A stretch of DNA of 64,000 nucleotides, taken from the NCBI RefSeq assembly GCF_017377745.1, contig NZ_JAFVMG010000001.1, positions 620,001 through 684,000 of the forward strand, read 5' to 3'. Below are positions 44,979-54,657 of the stretch, piece by piece. Positions within the stretch are counted from its first letter, which is position 1, and every line of letters begins with the position of its first letter. The DNA is from Acetobacter suratthaniensis. GTDB taxonomy: Bacteria > Pseudomonadota > Alphaproteobacteria > Acetobacterales > Acetobacteraceae. The position numbers were made by a program, and so were the translations under genes. The notes beneath the pieces were generated by a model. It was not told where the DNA came from and did not search any database. It worked only from the letters and a program-made list of their open reading frames with translations.

Positions 44979-45284
44979 TCAGGTGCGGTGATGTGTCTTT
45001 TTGCCATGCACCGCATGTTTGGATGCGTGGTAGCTGACCAGATGCACCATGCCATGCACTTTACCGGCATGGGCGACAGCAACCGAGTGCGCCGCCGCAC
45101 CATGATGTGCTCGTGAATGCAGGTGAATAACAGGCGGGGGAGCCGTCAGCGCTGCAAATGTCAGCTTGCTGGCTTCAAGGTCGGAAATAACGCGCTGTGC
45201 ATGTGCCGCGGACTGAAAGCCGAAAGCAGCAACTGCCATACCGCAGAGCACAAGTGATACACGCCCTAACACAAAACGCGTCAT
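44979..45284 (-). CDS. Small secreted histidine-rich protein
   Basis: 101 residues. A clear signal peptide (about 29 residues, ending AHA) is followed by a 72-residue mature part with 13 histidines, many as HXH or HH, and no cysteine. Such composition suggests binding of nickel, zinc or copper in the periplasm, which is inference. I recognise no family. Its ATG is preceded by GGAG at 2-3 bases, and a nested inverted repeat (45286-45338) abuts the start. It lies downstream of grxD on the same strand. Confidence 0.75.
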   Translation of the reverse strand: MTRFVLGRVSLVLCGMAVAAFGFQSAAHAQRVISDLEASKLTFAALTAPPPVIHLHSRAHHGAAAHSVAVAHAGKVHGMVHLVSYHASKHAVHGKKTHHRT

Positions 45285-45285
45285 T

Positions 45286-45338
45286 ACTCCGGCCTTATCC
45301 CATTTTCACGATCTGCGTGAAACTATACAGGCCGGAGT
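45286..45338. repeat. Nested inverted repeat before the His-rich gene
   Basis: Outer arms ACTCCGGCCT (45286-45295) and AGGCCGGAGT (45329-45338) are perfectly complementary over 10 bp. Inside them TTTCACG (45304-45310) and CGTGAAA (45316-45322) form a second perfect 7-bp stem. The left outer arm contains the GGAG ribosome binding site of the His-rich gene (minus strand). It could be an RNA structure hiding that site, a grxD terminator without U-run, or paired DNA operators. Confidence 0.6.
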
Positions 45339-45349
45339 GGTCATGACAA
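45322..45349 (-). promoter_or_regulatory. Promoter candidate for the His-rich secreted protein
   Basis: On the minus strand TTGTCA (45344-45349) and TATAGT (45322-45327) are 16 bases apart. The outer arm of the nested inverted repeat fills most of the spacer. If used, transcription starts inside the structure, and the repeat would act as DNA, not RNA. Confidence 0.45.
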
Positions 45350-45357
45350 CCTGAAAA

Positions 45358-45696
45358 TCAGGCGGAAGCGTTACAGGCGATGTTTTTTTCTGTCAGAAGG
45401 GTCTGGAGTTCGCCGCTCTGGAACATTTCCGTTACGATATCGCACCCGCCGACAAACTCACCTTTGACGTAAAGCTGAGGAATGGTCGGCCAGTTGGAAT
45501 AATCCTTGATGCCCTGACGGATAGCCGGATCAGCCAGAACGTTTTCGGTTTTGAACGGCACGCCCAGATGGTTGAGAATCTGCACAACGCGGGCAGAAAA
45601 GCCGCATTGCGGGAAGTCGGCGTCGCCCTTCATGAACAGCATCACCGGATTGCTGTCGATATCCTGCTGGATTTTCTGCGTGGCGGAATCAGTCAT
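45358..45696 (-). CDS. grxD: Monothiol glutaredoxin (Grx4/GrxD type)
   Basis: 112 residues with the CGFS active site (Cys31), FMKG upstream and [13 protein letters not shown] downstream. Monothiol CGFS glutaredoxins carry a [2Fe-2S] cluster, often together with BolA proteins, in iron-sulfur trafficking. The adjacent bolA supports this pairing. AAGGA precedes ATG 45696. The order purL-bolA-grxD is common in alphaproteobacteria. Confidence 0.95.
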   Translation of the reverse strand: MTDSATQKIQQDIDSNPVMLFMKGDADFPQCGFSARVVQILNHLGVPFKTENVLADPAIRQGIKDYSNWPTIPQLYVKGEFVGGCDIVTEMFQSGELQTLLTEKNIACNASA

Positions 45697-45730
45697 TGGT
45701 CATATCCTTGCAAGGGGTAAACCCGAGGGG

Positions 45731-45961
45731 TTAGGGAGTGGCGGTCTTGAGTGCCAGGGCATGGAGTTTGTCGCCCATATGGCCCTGTAAGGAATCGTAA
45801 ACGAGCTGGTGCTGCCGCACTCGGGGCAAGCCCCGGAATGCCTCGCTGACAATACTGCACGCATAATGATCCCCATCGCCTGCCAGATCGTCAATTTTGA
45901 CCTGAGCATCCGGGAATGCCGCGCGGATATATGTTTCCAGCTCCGTGGCGCTCATCGCCAT
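45731..45961 (-). CDS. BolA family protein
   Basis: 76 residues with the BolA class II KH-like fold: ELETYIRAAFPDAQVKIDDLAGDGDHYACSI region near the N-terminus (quoted only by location, residues 7-37) and HQLVYDSL with the conserved His. It probably binds a shared [2Fe-2S] cluster with the adjacent monothiol glutaredoxin. A strong ribosome binding site (GGGGGAG) precedes ATG 45961; a second ATG at 45955 is in frame. Confidence 0.92.
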   Translation of the reverse strand: MAMSATELETYIRAAFPDAQVKIDDLAGDGDHYACSIVSEAFRGLPRVRQHQLVYDSLQGHMGDKLHALALKTATP

Positions 45962-45991
45962 ACTGCCTCTCCCCCTTTTGTTTTTCCTGCC

Positions 45992-48199
45992 TTAACGGGC
46001 GTCCATCAGGGCAGGAAAAAATGTTTCATGCGCGTTTTTAAGCCGTGCGATGGATATGGTGACGCCGCTCGGCAAAATCAAATCCTGACCGCCGGAACGG
46101 GCAATGATCCGGGCCGGAACGCCTGCTGCTGCTGCACGGGCGCAGAGGGCCGCACCATCATCCACGCAGGCCAGATAGCGGGCCTGATCTTCACCGAACC
46201 AGAATGCTTCGGGGCGGATGCCGGAATCCGGGCTGTCAAGTTCACACCCGATACCTCCCGCCATGACCATTTCCGCAACGCCGACGAGAATGCCGCCATC
46301 TGCAAGATCATGACAGGCGGTGATGGCGCCAGCCAGAATTTCCGTGCGGACAAAATCACCATTGCGGCGTTCGGCTGCCAGATCAACCGCCGGAGGCGGG
46401 CCGTCTTCGCGGCCAAGGATTTCACGCAGCCAGATTGACTGCCCGAGTGCCCCCAGTGTCGCGCCAAGCAGCACCACATCCTTGCCGTCCTGCATACCAA
46501 GGCCGATAGCGTGCGCCGCGTTTTCCAGAACGCCCAGCCCGCCAATGGCCGGTGTCGGCAAAATGGCGGTGGTGGAACCATCAGGATTGCGGGTCTCGTT
46601 ATAAAGCGAGACATTGCCACTCACGACAGGGAAATCTAGGACTGTGCAGGCTTCCGCCATCCCTTCGATCGCGGCGATGAACTGCCCCATGATCTCGGGT
46701 TTTTCAGGGTTGGCGAAGTTGAGGTTATCGGTCACAGCCAGTGGGCGAGCACCCGTGGCGGTGATGTTGCGCCATGCTTCAGCCACGGCCTGCGCGCCAC
46801 CCGTCTTCGGGTCTGCCTGACAGTAGCGTGGGGTACAGTCCGTGGTTACGGCCAGAGCGATGTCGGTGTCATCCACCCGGACAATCGCGGCATCGGCCGC
46901 ACCGGGGCGGCGCACGGTCTGTCCACCTACGGTGCTGTCATACTGGTTCCACACCCATGCGCGTGAGCACAGATCGGGAGAGGCAACAAGCTGCAGCAGC
47001 ATGGCGTCCAGAGACAGCGGTGCATGCACGGGTTCCAGCGGGGCTGGCGGCACGGGCGTTGTGGCCGGGCGGTCATAGATCGGGGCCTGATCCGCCAGCG
47101 GGGCCAGCGGAATATCGGCTTCCACTTCGCCCTTATGGCGCACGACAATGTGACCGGTTTCGGTCAGATGGCCGATGATCGCGAAGTCGAGTTCCCATTT
47201 TTCAAAAATACGGCGCGCAACGTCCGTCCGGTCCGGGCGCAGCACCATCAGCATGCGTTCCTGACTTTCTGACAGCATCATTTCATAGGCTGTCATGCCC
47301 GGTTCACGCTGGGGAACGGCATCCAGATCAAGGTCGATACCAACCCCGCCCTTGCCCGCCATTTCAACGGAGGACGAGGTCAGGCCCGCAGCCCCCATGT
47401 CCTGAATGGCGACGATGGCATCCGTGGCCATCAGTTCCAGACAGGCTTCGATCAGCAGCTTTTCAATGAAGGGGTCACCCACCTGTACGGTGGGGCGCTT
47501 GGAGAGCGCGTCCTCATCAAACTCCGCGGAAGACATGGTGGCACCGTGAATGCCATCACGCCCCGTGCGCGAACCGACGTAAACGACAGGATTGCCCACA
47601 CCAGCCGCAGCGGAGAGGAAAATCTTGTCCGTACGGGCAATGCCGACCGTCATGGCGTTAACCAGCGGGTTGCCATCGTAAGCCGGGTGGAAATTGATTT
47701 CCCCGCCGACAGTAGGCACACCCACGCAGTTTCCATAGCCGCCGATACCGCGCACCACGCCATCAATAATCCGGCGGGTTACGGGGTTTTCCGGGCTACC
47801 AAAGCGCAGGGCGTTCAGGTTTGCGACAGGACGCGCCCCCATGGTGAATACGTCACGCAGGATACCGCCAACACCTGTGGCCGCACCCTGATAAGGCTCG
47901 ATGAAAGACGGGTGGTTGTGGCTTTCCATCTTGAAGATGGCAGCATAACCCTGCCCGATATCCACAACGCCTGCGTTCTCGCCGGGGCCATGAATAACCC
48001 ATGGGGCTGTTGTCGGCAGGTTGCGCAGCCACTTGCGCGACGATTTGTATGAGCAGTGTTCGGACCACATGACCGAGAACACGCCCAGTTCTGTCAGCGT
48101 GGGGGTACGGCCCATGATTGTGAGCACACGCCCGTATTCCTCGGCTGTCAGGCCAAATTCACGGGCAAGGGCGACATCAACGGTTGCGGGTTTATTCAC
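45992..48199 (-). CDS. purL: Phosphoribosylformylglycinamidine synthase subunit PurL (small type)
   Basis: Catalyses FGAR to FGAM in purine synthesis. At 735 residues it is the small PurL that works as a complex with PurS and PurQ, both encoded just upstream. [11 protein letters not shown] near residue 44 and [20 protein letters not shown] are catalytic-core landmarks. The start codon is GTG at 48199, and it overlaps the purQ stop as GTGA. Followed by bolA after 30 bases. Confidence 0.96.
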   Translation of the reverse strand: MNKPATVDVALAREFGLTAEEYGRVLTIMGRTPTLTELGVFSVMWSEHCSYKSSRKWLRNLPTTAPWVIHGPGENAGVVDIGQGYAAIFKMESHNHPSFIEPYQGAATGVGGILRDVFTMGARPVANLNALRFGSPENPVTRRIIDGVVRGIGGYGNCVGVPTVGGEINFHPAYDGNPLVNAMTVGIARTDKIFLSAAAGVGNPVVYVGSRTGRDGIHGATMSSAEFDEDALSKRPTVQVGDPFIEKLLIEACLELMATDAIVAIQDMGAAGLTSSSVEMAGKGGVGIDLDLDAVPQREPGMTAYEMMLSESQERMLMVLRPDRTDVARRIFEKWELDFAIIGHLTETGHIVVRHKGEVEADIPLAPLADQAPIYDRPATTPVPPAPLEPVHAPLSLDAMLLQLVASPDLCSRAWVWNQYDSTVGGQTVRRPGAADAAIVRVDDTDIALAVTTDCTPRYCQADPKTGGAQAVAEAWRNITATGARPLAVTDNLNFANPEKPEIMGQFIAAIEGMAEACTVLDFPVVSGNVSLYNETRNPDGSTTAILPTPAIGGLGVLENAAHAIGLGMQDGKDVVLLGATLGALGQSIWLREILGREDGPPPAVDLAAERRNGDFVRTEILAGAITACHDLADGGILVGVAEMVMAGGIGCELDSPDSGIRPEAFWFGEDQARYLACVDDGAALCARAAAAGVPARIIARSGGQDLILPSGVTISIARLKNAHETFFPALMDAR

Positions 48200-48897
48200 C
48201 GGACTACAGCCTCCACCAGACCTTCAAACAGGGGCAGACCATCCTCACCGCCCATGAGCGGATCAACCAGATCCTCCGGGTGGGGCATCATGCCGCAGAT
48301 ACGATTGTTTTCACTCAGCACGCCAGCAATGCTGTTGAGGCTGCCATTGGGGTTGCTGGCCACATCATCAGCCTTGACCTGCCCGGTGGCGCTGGCATAG
48401 CGGAACGCCACGCGGCCTTCGCCTTCGAGGCGCTCAAGCGTTGCAGGGTCGGCTGTGTAGTTGCCATCGCCATGAGCCAGCGGCGTGCGGAACACGTCAC
48501 CTTTTGTCCAGCGGCTGGTAAAGGGGGTTTGGTCGTTTTCAACGCGCAGGTAGCAGTCCTGCGACAGAAAGCGCAGGTCAGCATTCCGCAGCAGCGCACC
48601 CGGCAGCAGCCCTGATTCGGTCAGGATCTGAAAGCCATTGCAGACCCCAAGGATATGCCCGCCTTTTGCTGCGAACGTGCGGACTGCACCCATAACAGGT
48701 GAGTGGGCGGCCATGGCACCGCAACGCAGGTAATCGCCATAGCTGAAACCGCCGGGCAGCACGACAAGATCAAGCCCGTCAAGGTCTGTCTCGTGATGCC
48801 AGATCATACGTGGCGCGACACCCGTTACACGCTTGAGTGCGAGGGCCATATCCCGTTCACGGTTGGTACCGGGAAAAACGACAATAGCGGCTTTCAT
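48196..48897 (-). CDS. purQ: Phosphoribosylformylglycinamidine synthase subunit PurQ (glutaminase)
   Basis: Glutamine amidotransferase that supplies ammonia to PurL. The nucleophile Cys86 is in GVCNGFQIL, and the His-X-Glu pair is in MMPHPEDLV. The length is 233 residues. ATG 48897 overlaps the stop of the upstream Rap1a-like gene by 4 bases, and its own stop overlaps purL. Confidence 0.96.
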   Translation of the reverse strand: MKAAIVVFPGTNRERDMALALKRVTGVAPRMIWHHETDLDGLDLVVLPGGFSYGDYLRCGAMAAHSPVMGAVRTFAAKGGHILGVCNGFQILTESGLLPGALLRNADLRFLSQDCYLRVENDQTPFTSRWTKGDVFRTPLAHGDGNYTADPATLERLEGEGRVAFRYASATGQVKADDVASNPNGSLNSIAGVLSENNRICGMMPHPEDLVDPLMGGEDGLPLFEGLVEAVVR

Positions 48898-49289
48898 GGT
48901 TTGGCCTCGCACGGATAGGTGTCATGCAAAGCCTTGAAAACGCTCTCGCCCACCGGGTGAGACAGGGCATCTGTATGGGCTTTCAGCCAGGTTAGAACCT
49001 TCCCCCGGATGGAGGCGGTCGTTTCCGATACCGGAACACAGAACCCGGCAGTGGCCGCACTGTCGCCCGCAGCATTGCTGTTGAGTTTTGAAAGCGTGGC
49101 CCCATCAGCCAGACCGCTCAGATATGCATCGCACAGGCTGTGCCCGGTGGGGCGTGAGCAGATGCGCGCAAAGCTGTCTGTCTGCATGGGGGTGACACGC
49201 TGGGCCTGAGCCTGCTCATGGAACAGGATCGGGCCCGCCAGCGGGCTGGCAAGGGCGCCTGTCAGACAGAGCAGGACAAGCCGCTTCAT
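48894..49289 (-). CDS. Secreted Rap1a/Tai-like domain protein inside the pur operon
   Basis: 131 residues with a signal peptide of about 29 residues (ending AQA) and four cysteines at 44, 53, 84 and 127. The spacing and the segments [11 protein letters not shown] and [10 protein letters not shown] resemble the Rap1a/Tai4 fold, known from immunity proteins of type VI secretion amidases but also widespread in other roles. No secretion effector or T6SS gene is in the window. It overlaps purS and purQ by 4 bases at each end, so it is translationally coupled to purine genes with which it has no obvious functional link. Confidence 0.78.
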   Translation of the reverse strand: MKRLVLLCLTGALASPLAGPILFHEQAQAQRVTPMQTDSFARICSRPTGHSLCDAYLSGLADGATLSKLNSNAAGDSAATAGFCVPVSETTASIRGKVLTWLKAHTDALSHPVGESVFKALHDTYPCEAKP

Positions 49290-49528
49290 GCGGGCACCTC
49301 TATGGCGTAATCTTCGATAACCAGATTGGCCAGCAGATTTTTAGCCATGTCTTCAGCCGTTTTGCGGGCTTCTTCCGCAGTGCAGTCCTGCAGATCGAGT
49401 TCAATCACCTTGCCTACGCGCACATCCTGAGCGTTGTTAAAGCCAAGGGTATGCAGCGCATGGCCAATGGCCTTGCCCTGCGGATCCAGAACACCGTCTT
49501 TCAGCATGACGGTCACACGTACCTTCAT
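49286..49528 (-). CDS. purS: Phosphoribosylformylglycinamidine synthase subunit PurS
   Basis: 80-residue structural subunit that bridges PurL and PurQ. The family segments VTVMLKDGVLDPQGKAI and VRVGKVIEL are clear. GGGAG precedes ATG 49528. It lies 28 bases after purC and overlaps the Rap1a-like gene. Confidence 0.94.
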   Translation of the reverse strand: MKVRVTVMLKDGVLDPQGKAIGHALHTLGFNNAQDVRVGKVIELDLQDCTAEEARKTAEDMAKNLLANLVIEDYAIEVPA

Positions 49529-49556
49529 TCTTCGCTCCCGTTGCCGCTTGCGGCTT

Positions 49557-50324
49557 TTACTGTACCGTTTCCGGGCCTCTCATGTCGCCCCCTGCCCCGT
49601 TTTCGGGCAGGATTCCCATGCGGCGCGCCACTTCCTGATACGCTTCCTTGACATTACCGAGGTCGCGGCGGAAGCGGTCTTTATCCAGTTTTTCGTTGGT
49701 CTGGGTATCCCACAGGCGGCAGTTGTCGGGCGAAATTTCGTCCGCCAACACAATCCGCATTTCCTCGCCTTCCCAGCAGCGGCCGAATTCAAGCTTGAAA
49801 TCGACAAGCTGGATGCCAATGCCGCTGAACAGGCCGCACAGGAAGTCGTTTACGCGCATGGCCATGCCCGTAATATCTTCCATGTCATGTGCGCAGGCCC
49901 AGCCGAAGGCAATGATATGGTCTTCCGACACCAGCGGGTCGCCCAGTTCGTCATTCTTGTAATAGAATTCGACGATCGGGCGCGGCAGGCGCTGTCCTTC
50001 AGGAATGCCAAACCGCTTGGAAATGCTGCCTGCGGCGATATTGCGCACTACAACTTCCAGCGGAATGATTTCGACTTCCTTGACCAACTGCTCACGCATG
50101 TTGATCCGCCGGATAAAGTGCGTGGGAATGCCGATTTCCTGCAGGCGCAGCATCAGGTGTTCGCTGATGCGGTTGTTCAGCACGCCCTTTCCAGTAATGA
50201 CACCGCTTTTCGCGCCGTTTCCGGCGGTGGCGTCATCCTTGAAATACTGCACAAGCGTACCCGGTTCTGGGCCTTCAAAAAGGATTTTTGCTTTGCCTTC
50301 ATAAAGCTGCCTGCGGCGGGCCAT
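49557..50324 (-). CDS. purC: SAICAR synthase (PurC)
   Basis: Joins aspartate to CAIR in purine synthesis. [15 protein letters not shown] at the N-terminus, [13 protein letters not shown] and LVDFKLEFG are family motifs. The 255-residue length is right, with a 15-residue tail beyond the usual end. AAGGA precedes ATG 50324. It follows purB after 149 bases containing stem-loops. Confidence 0.95.
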   Translation of the reverse strand: MARRRQLYEGKAKILFEGPEPGTLVQYFKDDATAGNGAKSGVITGKGVLNNRISEHLMLRLQEIGIPTHFIRRINMREQLVKEVEIIPLEVVVRNIAAGSISKRFGIPEGQRLPRPIVEFYYKNDELGDPLVSEDHIIAFGWACAHDMEDITGMAMRVNDFLCGLFSGIGIQLVDFKLEFGRCWEGEEMRIVLADEISPDNCRLWDTQTNEKLDKDRFRRDLGNVKEAYQEVARRMGILPENGAGGDMRGPETVQ

Positions 50325-50434
50325 GATGATCCTTACCTGTCGTGTCAGACCAGACCGGCCGGAGCCGACTGGAAGATATGAAAAACCCGCCGAGGCGGTA
50401 TTCTGGAAGTGCGTCCGGCTTTCATAGCAGGATT

Positions 50435-50460
50435 GCCGCGCGTGCGATATGCCGCGCGGC
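50435..50460 (-). terminator. Stem-loop between purB and purC
   Basis: A perfect 8-bp stem, GCCGCGCG (50435-50442) with CGCGCGGC (50453-50460), starts 14 bases after the purB stop and has no U-run. A smaller CCGC/GCGG hairpin followed by GTTTTT lies about 40 bases further on (near 50384-50396). Together they may partly terminate purB transcription before purC. Confidence 0.4.
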
Positions 50461-50473
50461 CCTTGTGCTGTGT

Positions 50474-51823
50474 TTAGTGCTGCGGCCCGGTTTCACCAAA
50501 GATTTTTTCGTACTGCGCATCAATCGCGCGCAGGTGCTGGCGGCTGTCCATGGCGGCGTCGATCACATCCGCGCTGACACGGCCGGAAATTTCGGGATCG
50601 GCATCCAGATTCTCGCGGAAGGTCTTGCCTTCGGGGGTGCCGAGCTTCGTCCATGTTTCCATGGCATTGCGCTGCACGATCCGGTAGGCGTCCTCACGCG
50701 ACAGGCCCGCTTTGGCCAGTGCGAGCAGCACTTCGCCCGAATGCACTACGCCACCGAGGCTTTCGATGTTGGCGGCCATGCGCTCGGGGTAAACCACCAG
50801 CTTGGACATCATGCCTGACAGGCGGGCCAGAGCGAAGTCCAGACCGATGGTGGCATCGGGGCAGATATTCCGTTCAACCGAGGAATGGCTAATATCGCGT
50901 TCGTGCCACAGGGCCACGTTTTCCAGTGCGGGAACAACGGCCGAGCGCACAAGCCGGGCAAGACCCGTCAGGTTTTCGGTCAGCACCGGGTTACGCTTGT
51001 GCGGCATGGCGGAAGAACCCTTCTGCCCCGGATGGAAAAATTCCTCGGCTTCACGCACTTCCGAGCGCTGGAGATGGCGCACTTCCGTGGCCAGACGCTC
51101 GATACCGCTGGCGATTACCGCCAGTGCGCAGAAGAAAGCAGCATGGCGGTCGCGCGGGATAACCTGCGTTGAAACCGTTTCGGCCTGTAGGCCAAGGCGT
51201 TCTGCCACAAAGGATTCCACGCGCGGATCAAGATGCGCGTAGGTGCCCACAGCGCCGGAAATGGCGCAGGTTGCGATTTCAGCACGGGCGGTTTCGAGGC
51301 GCTGGCGGTTGCGGGCGAACTCGGCGTAATGCCCGGCCAGCTTCAGGCCAAAGGATGTGGGTTCGGCATGAATGCCGTGGCTGCGTCCGATGGTGAGCGT
51401 GTGCTTGTGCTCGAATGCGCGGGTCTTCAGAGCCGCCAGCACATCATCCAGATCCTTGAGCAGCAGGTCGGTGGCCTGCACAAGCTGCACGGACAGGCAG
51501 GTATCCAGCACATCGGATGAGGTCATGCCCAGATGCACGAAACGGCTTTCCGGGCCGACTTTTTCAGCCAGCCATGTCAGAAAGGCAATGACATCGTGCC
51601 GGGTTTCGGCTTCGATTTCATCAATCCGGGCCAGATCGGCTTCGGAAAAGGCGGCCATGGCGGCGTTGCCCTTCTCGCGCACCACCTTGGCGGCATCCTT
51701 GGGAACCGTGCCGTATTCCGCCATGGCTTCGCAGGCGAGCGCCTCGATTTCAAACCAGATGCGGTAACGGTTTTCGGGTGACCAGATGGCGGCCATGACG
51801 GGGCGGGTATAGCGCGGCACCAT
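50474..51823 (-). CDS. purB: Adenylosuccinate lyase
   Basis: Acts twice in purine synthesis, releasing fumarate from SAICAR and from adenylosuccinate. The fumarase-superfamily signature [11 protein letters not shown] is near residue 262, with TSSDVLDT and [14 protein letters not shown] earlier. ATG 51823 gives 449 residues with AAGGAAA upstream; a further in-frame ATG at 51850 is less likely. First gene of the purine run; divergent from the terC-like gene. Confidence 0.95.
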   Translation of the reverse strand: MVPRYTRPVMAAIWSPENRYRIWFEIEALACEAMAEYGTVPKDAAKVVREKGNAAMAAFSEADLARIDEIEAETRHDVIAFLTWLAEKVGPESRFVHLGMTSSDVLDTCLSVQLVQATDLLLKDLDDVLAALKTRAFEHKHTLTIGRSHGIHAEPTSFGLKLAGHYAEFARNRQRLETARAEIATCAISGAVGTYAHLDPRVESFVAERLGLQAETVSTQVIPRDRHAAFFCALAVIASGIERLATEVRHLQRSEVREAEEFFHPGQKGSSAMPHKRNPVLTENLTGLARLVRSAVVPALENVALWHERDISHSSVERNICPDATIGLDFALARLSGMMSKLVVYPERMAANIESLGGVVHSGEVLLALAKAGLSREDAYRIVQRNAMETWTKLGTPEGKTFRENLDADPEISGRVSADVIDAAMDSRQHLRAIDAQYEKIFGETGPQH

Positions 51824-51998
51824 AACGCGTGTTTCCTTACTAAAGAACATGAAGGTCCAAACGGTGGCGTCTCTCTAGCGGATTTCCGCGCGGGCGTCTG
51901 CCATCAAAGCGGAAAACTTTGACTTTTTCACCGGGTTGCCGGATTTCTCTGTTCTTATGGTGCAGGTTTGCACCCGAAATTCAGGAATTGGAGCCGCC

Positions 51999-52610
51999 GT
52001 GTCAGGTCTTTTGCAATCCGTTAGCCTGCCCGCCATCATCGCATTTCTGCAGGTTGTCATGATTGATGTGACCCTTGCTGGAGATAACGCGGTTGTTATC
52101 GGCCTGGCGGTGCGTTCGCTGACACCTCAGGAACGACAGAAGGCCATTTTCATCGGGGTGGGGTTTGCCGCCCTCATTCGTATTCTGCTGGCTTTGGTGG
52201 CGGTCAAACTTCTGGCCATTGTCGGGCTGACACTGGCAGGAGGCTTTCTGCTGCTATGGGTGTGCTGGCGTATGTATCGCGAAATGCGCGACAATGCCGG
52301 AGCCGAGGCAGATGCCAAGCCAGCCCCCGGCGGGTTGGGCAAGGCGATTATACGGATTGTCATTGCCGATCTGTCCATGAGTCTGGACAACGTTCTGGCT
52401 GTTGCGGGGGCTGCGCGTGAGCATCCGGGCATTCTGGTTATGGGGCTGGCGCTTTCCGTGCTGCTCATGGGGCTTGCGGCATCGCTTATCGCTCGTTTGC
52501 TTGAGCGTTATAAGTGGATTGCTTGGGTGGGGCTGCTTATTGTTCTGGCTGTGGCGGTCGAACTGATTGTCAAAGGTGGTGGCGAGGTCTGGGGCCATGT
52601 TGGCCACTGA
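51999..52610 (+). CDS. TerC family integral membrane protein (YjbE type)
   Basis: 203 residues with about seven helices. Two aspartate-containing repeats are visible, DVTLAGDNAVVIGLAVRSL and DLSMSLDNVLAVAGAA, as in TerC proteins linked to metal (often manganese) efflux. Here the substrate is unknown. The start is GTG 51999 with GGAG 6 bases upstream; the frame is open further upstream without family resemblance. A GGTGCA/TGCACC hairpin (51959-51974) lies in its leader, but I cannot match a yybP-ykoY riboswitch. Confidence 0.87.
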   Translation: MSGLLQSVSLPAIIAFLQVVMIDVTLAGDNAVVIGLAVRSLTPQERQKAIFIGVGFAALIRILLALVAVKLLAIVGLTLAGGFLLLWVCWRMYREMRDNAGAEADAKPAPGGLGKAIIRIVIADLSMSLDNVLAVAGAAREHPGILVMGLALSVLLMGLAASLIARLLERYKWIAWVGLLIVLAVAVELIVKGGGEVWGHVGH

Positions 52611-52677
52611 CAGGCGATAAAGGCGCAGGCAGTTTGATGGGGCTGCGCTGGAACATGAAACAGGGTGGCATTCGCGC

Positions 52678-54657
52678 ATGACACGTTTGTACGCAGTCTG
52701 CTGGCGGAAGTGGGCGGTCATCGCCCTGACAGCCACGTTTTTGGCTGGCCCCGTTTCAGTTTTCGCTGCCGATGATCCGGTTCCACCCTCTACGGATGGT
52801 GACGATCTTTATACCGCCCCGGATCTTGATCTTTCGGTGCCGACTGCGCAGGCTGCCAATGGCAGTCTGGCGGATCGCCTGCATTTCTGGCTCAGGCTGG
52901 TAGGGCCAGATCGGGCCAGTGTGCAGGATTATGCTGATTTTTTGAGTAATGGCCCGGCATGGCCGCGCAGAGGCCTGATTGCTACGCGCATGGAGCAGGC
53001 TCTGCTTGTAGAAACAGATCCGGGCATTGTGCGCGGCCTATGCAGCACACAGCCTTTGGCTACGGCGGCGGCACTGGCCTACTGCGCCCAGCAGGCCCCC
53101 GATTTGATGGCGCGTTTGACCGATGAAGCTGCACGGGCATGGCAGAATGGCAATGACGCGCCAACCGCTGCCCGCCTGCTTGCGACCCGGTTTCCTGCCG
53201 TTGTAACCCCGAGTGCATCATGGGTGCGTTTTGACAGGGAAGAACGCGCAGGCCTGACGGAAGCCGCTCGTAGGACACTTCCCTATCTTGCAGCAGACAG
53301 GCAGGATCTGGCCCGTGCGAGGCTGGCGTTCCGTAGTGGAGAAAGCAACGCGCAGGAGCAGGCAGCCGCTTTGCCTGAGGCGGTTGGCTCGGACAGCTTT
53401 CTGGTGCTGGATCATGTGCGTTGGTTGCGGCAGCAACAGCGATATGATGAAGCCGTGGCTTTGTGGGCTGCCGCAGGTAATGCCGCAGAGCAGACAGCCC
53501 CGCCCGCCCTGTTCTGGCGCGAGCGAGAAGTGCTGGCGCGTGAGCTTTTGCAGGCCGGACGTGCGGCAGAAGCCCAGTCCGTTGCGGATGATCCGGTTGT
53601 TACGGGTGCCGCCCGACTGGATTCCCGTTTTCTGTGTGGGTGGATTGCTCTGCGTTTTGGGCATGATGCGGCGCGGGCGACAGATTTTTTCCAGCCATTG
53701 ACACAGTCTTCCTCTCTGATCAGCAAAAGCCGCGGGCTATACTGGCTGGCGCGGGCTTATGAGCAGGCGGGGAATGAGCGCGCCTATAAGGCAACCCTTC
53801 AGCAGGCTGCCGCTTTCCCCTCCACTTTTTATGGTCAGTTAGCCGGAGCTTTGCTGGAAGGGCAGGATCAGGCCCTGCTCAACCCATCCTATGTTGCAGA
53901 TGTAACCAGACACGGTTTGCACGCTCAGTTGGCCGCGGCAGACGGTAAGGTGGATGAGGCGCTGGATGCCAATGAACTGGCGCAGGCCGCCGCCCTGCTC
54001 GTTTCATGGGGAGACCGCCCCCATGCGCGTGATTTTTTGCAAATGCTGGCAAACCAGACGTCAGATACTGCGGCCCTGCGTGGGCTTTCGGCTCTGGCGC
54101 AGCGGCTTGATCTGCCGGATATTGCGGTAACAGCCGCCCGCAAAGCTGGACGGGATGGTGTTCTGCTGCGCACAGGCTGGCCGGAGCCCTATGCCATTCC
54201 AAATAATGCGCTGCCTGTCGGGCTGGTGCCGGGCCTGATCAGGCAGGAAAGCAGTTTTAATCCCGATGCGATCAGTCTTTCCAACGCCATCGGGTTAATG
54301 CAGCTCAAGCCCTCTACAGCGGCGGATATGACCCGTAAGGCGGGCGTAGCGGCCGCCGCCGCCAGTGCAGGTGGTCTGCATGACCCCGAAAGCAATATGC
54401 GGCTAGGTGTCGCGTATCTGGAGCATATTCAGGAACGTTTTGGCCCTGTCGTGCCTTATCTCGCTGCGGCTTATAATGGCGGGCCGGGGCGGCTCGGGCG
54501 TTGGCTGGGTACCATGGGTAACCCCGCGAATGACGGCGCGAAGGATGATGTCATGATTGACTGGATCGAAAGCATTCCCGTGGCGGAAACCCGTAATTAC
54601 GTACAGCGCGTGTGGGAAAACATGATCATTTACAGGGCTATGGGAGAGAACCAATGA
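52678..54657 (+). CDS. slt: Soluble lytic murein transglycosylase
   Basis: Cleaves peptidoglycan glycan strands in the periplasm. A signal peptide of about 31 residues (ending VFA) precedes a long alpha-helical, Ala-rich superhelical region (to about 500). The C-terminal SLT domain has the catalytic Glu in RQESSFNP, then AIGLMQLKPSTA and AAYNGGPGRL. The length is 659 residues. ATG 52678 lacks an obvious ribosome binding site. It overlaps pgpA as ATGA. Confidence 0.92.
   Translation: MTRLYAVCWRKWAVIALTATFLAGPVSVFAADDPVPPSTDGDDLYTAPDLDLSVPTAQAANGSLADRLHFWLRLVGPDRASVQDYADFLSNGPAWPRRGLIATRMEQALLVETDPGIVRGLCSTQPLATAAALAYCAQQAPDLMARLTDEAARAWQNGNDAPTAARLLATRFPAVVTPSASWVRFDREERAGLTEAARRTLPYLAADRQDLARARLAFRSGESNAQEQAAALPEAVGSDSFLVLDHVRWLRQQQRYDEAVALWAAAGNAAEQTAPPALFWREREVLARELLQAGRAAEAQSVADDPVVTGAARLDSRFLCGWIALRFGHDAARATDFFQPLTQSSSLISKSRGLYWLARAYEQAGNERAYKATLQQAAAFPSTFYGQLAGALLEGQDQALLNPSYVADVTRHGLHAQLAAADGKVDEALDANELAQAAALLVSWGDRPHARDFLQMLANQTSDTAALRGLSALAQRLDLPDIAVTAARKAGRDGVLLRTGWPEPYAIPNNALPVGLVPGLIRQESSFNPDAISLSNAIGLMQLKPSTAADMTRKAGVAAAAASAGGLHDPESNMRLGVAYLEHIQERFGPVVPYLAAAYNGGPGRLGRWLGTMGNPANDGAKDDVMIDWIESIPVAETRNYVQRVWENMIIYRAMGENQ

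Noticed and set aside
49434-50381. Antisense open frame (315 codons) opposite purS and purC
   Set aside because: Overlaps two well-identified genes and has no domain-like blocks.
51824-51998. Possible yybP-ykoY manganese riboswitch before the TerC gene
   Set aside because: The gap is short and divergent, and apart from a simple GGTGCA/TGCACC hairpin I could not find the conserved loop sequences of that riboswitch.
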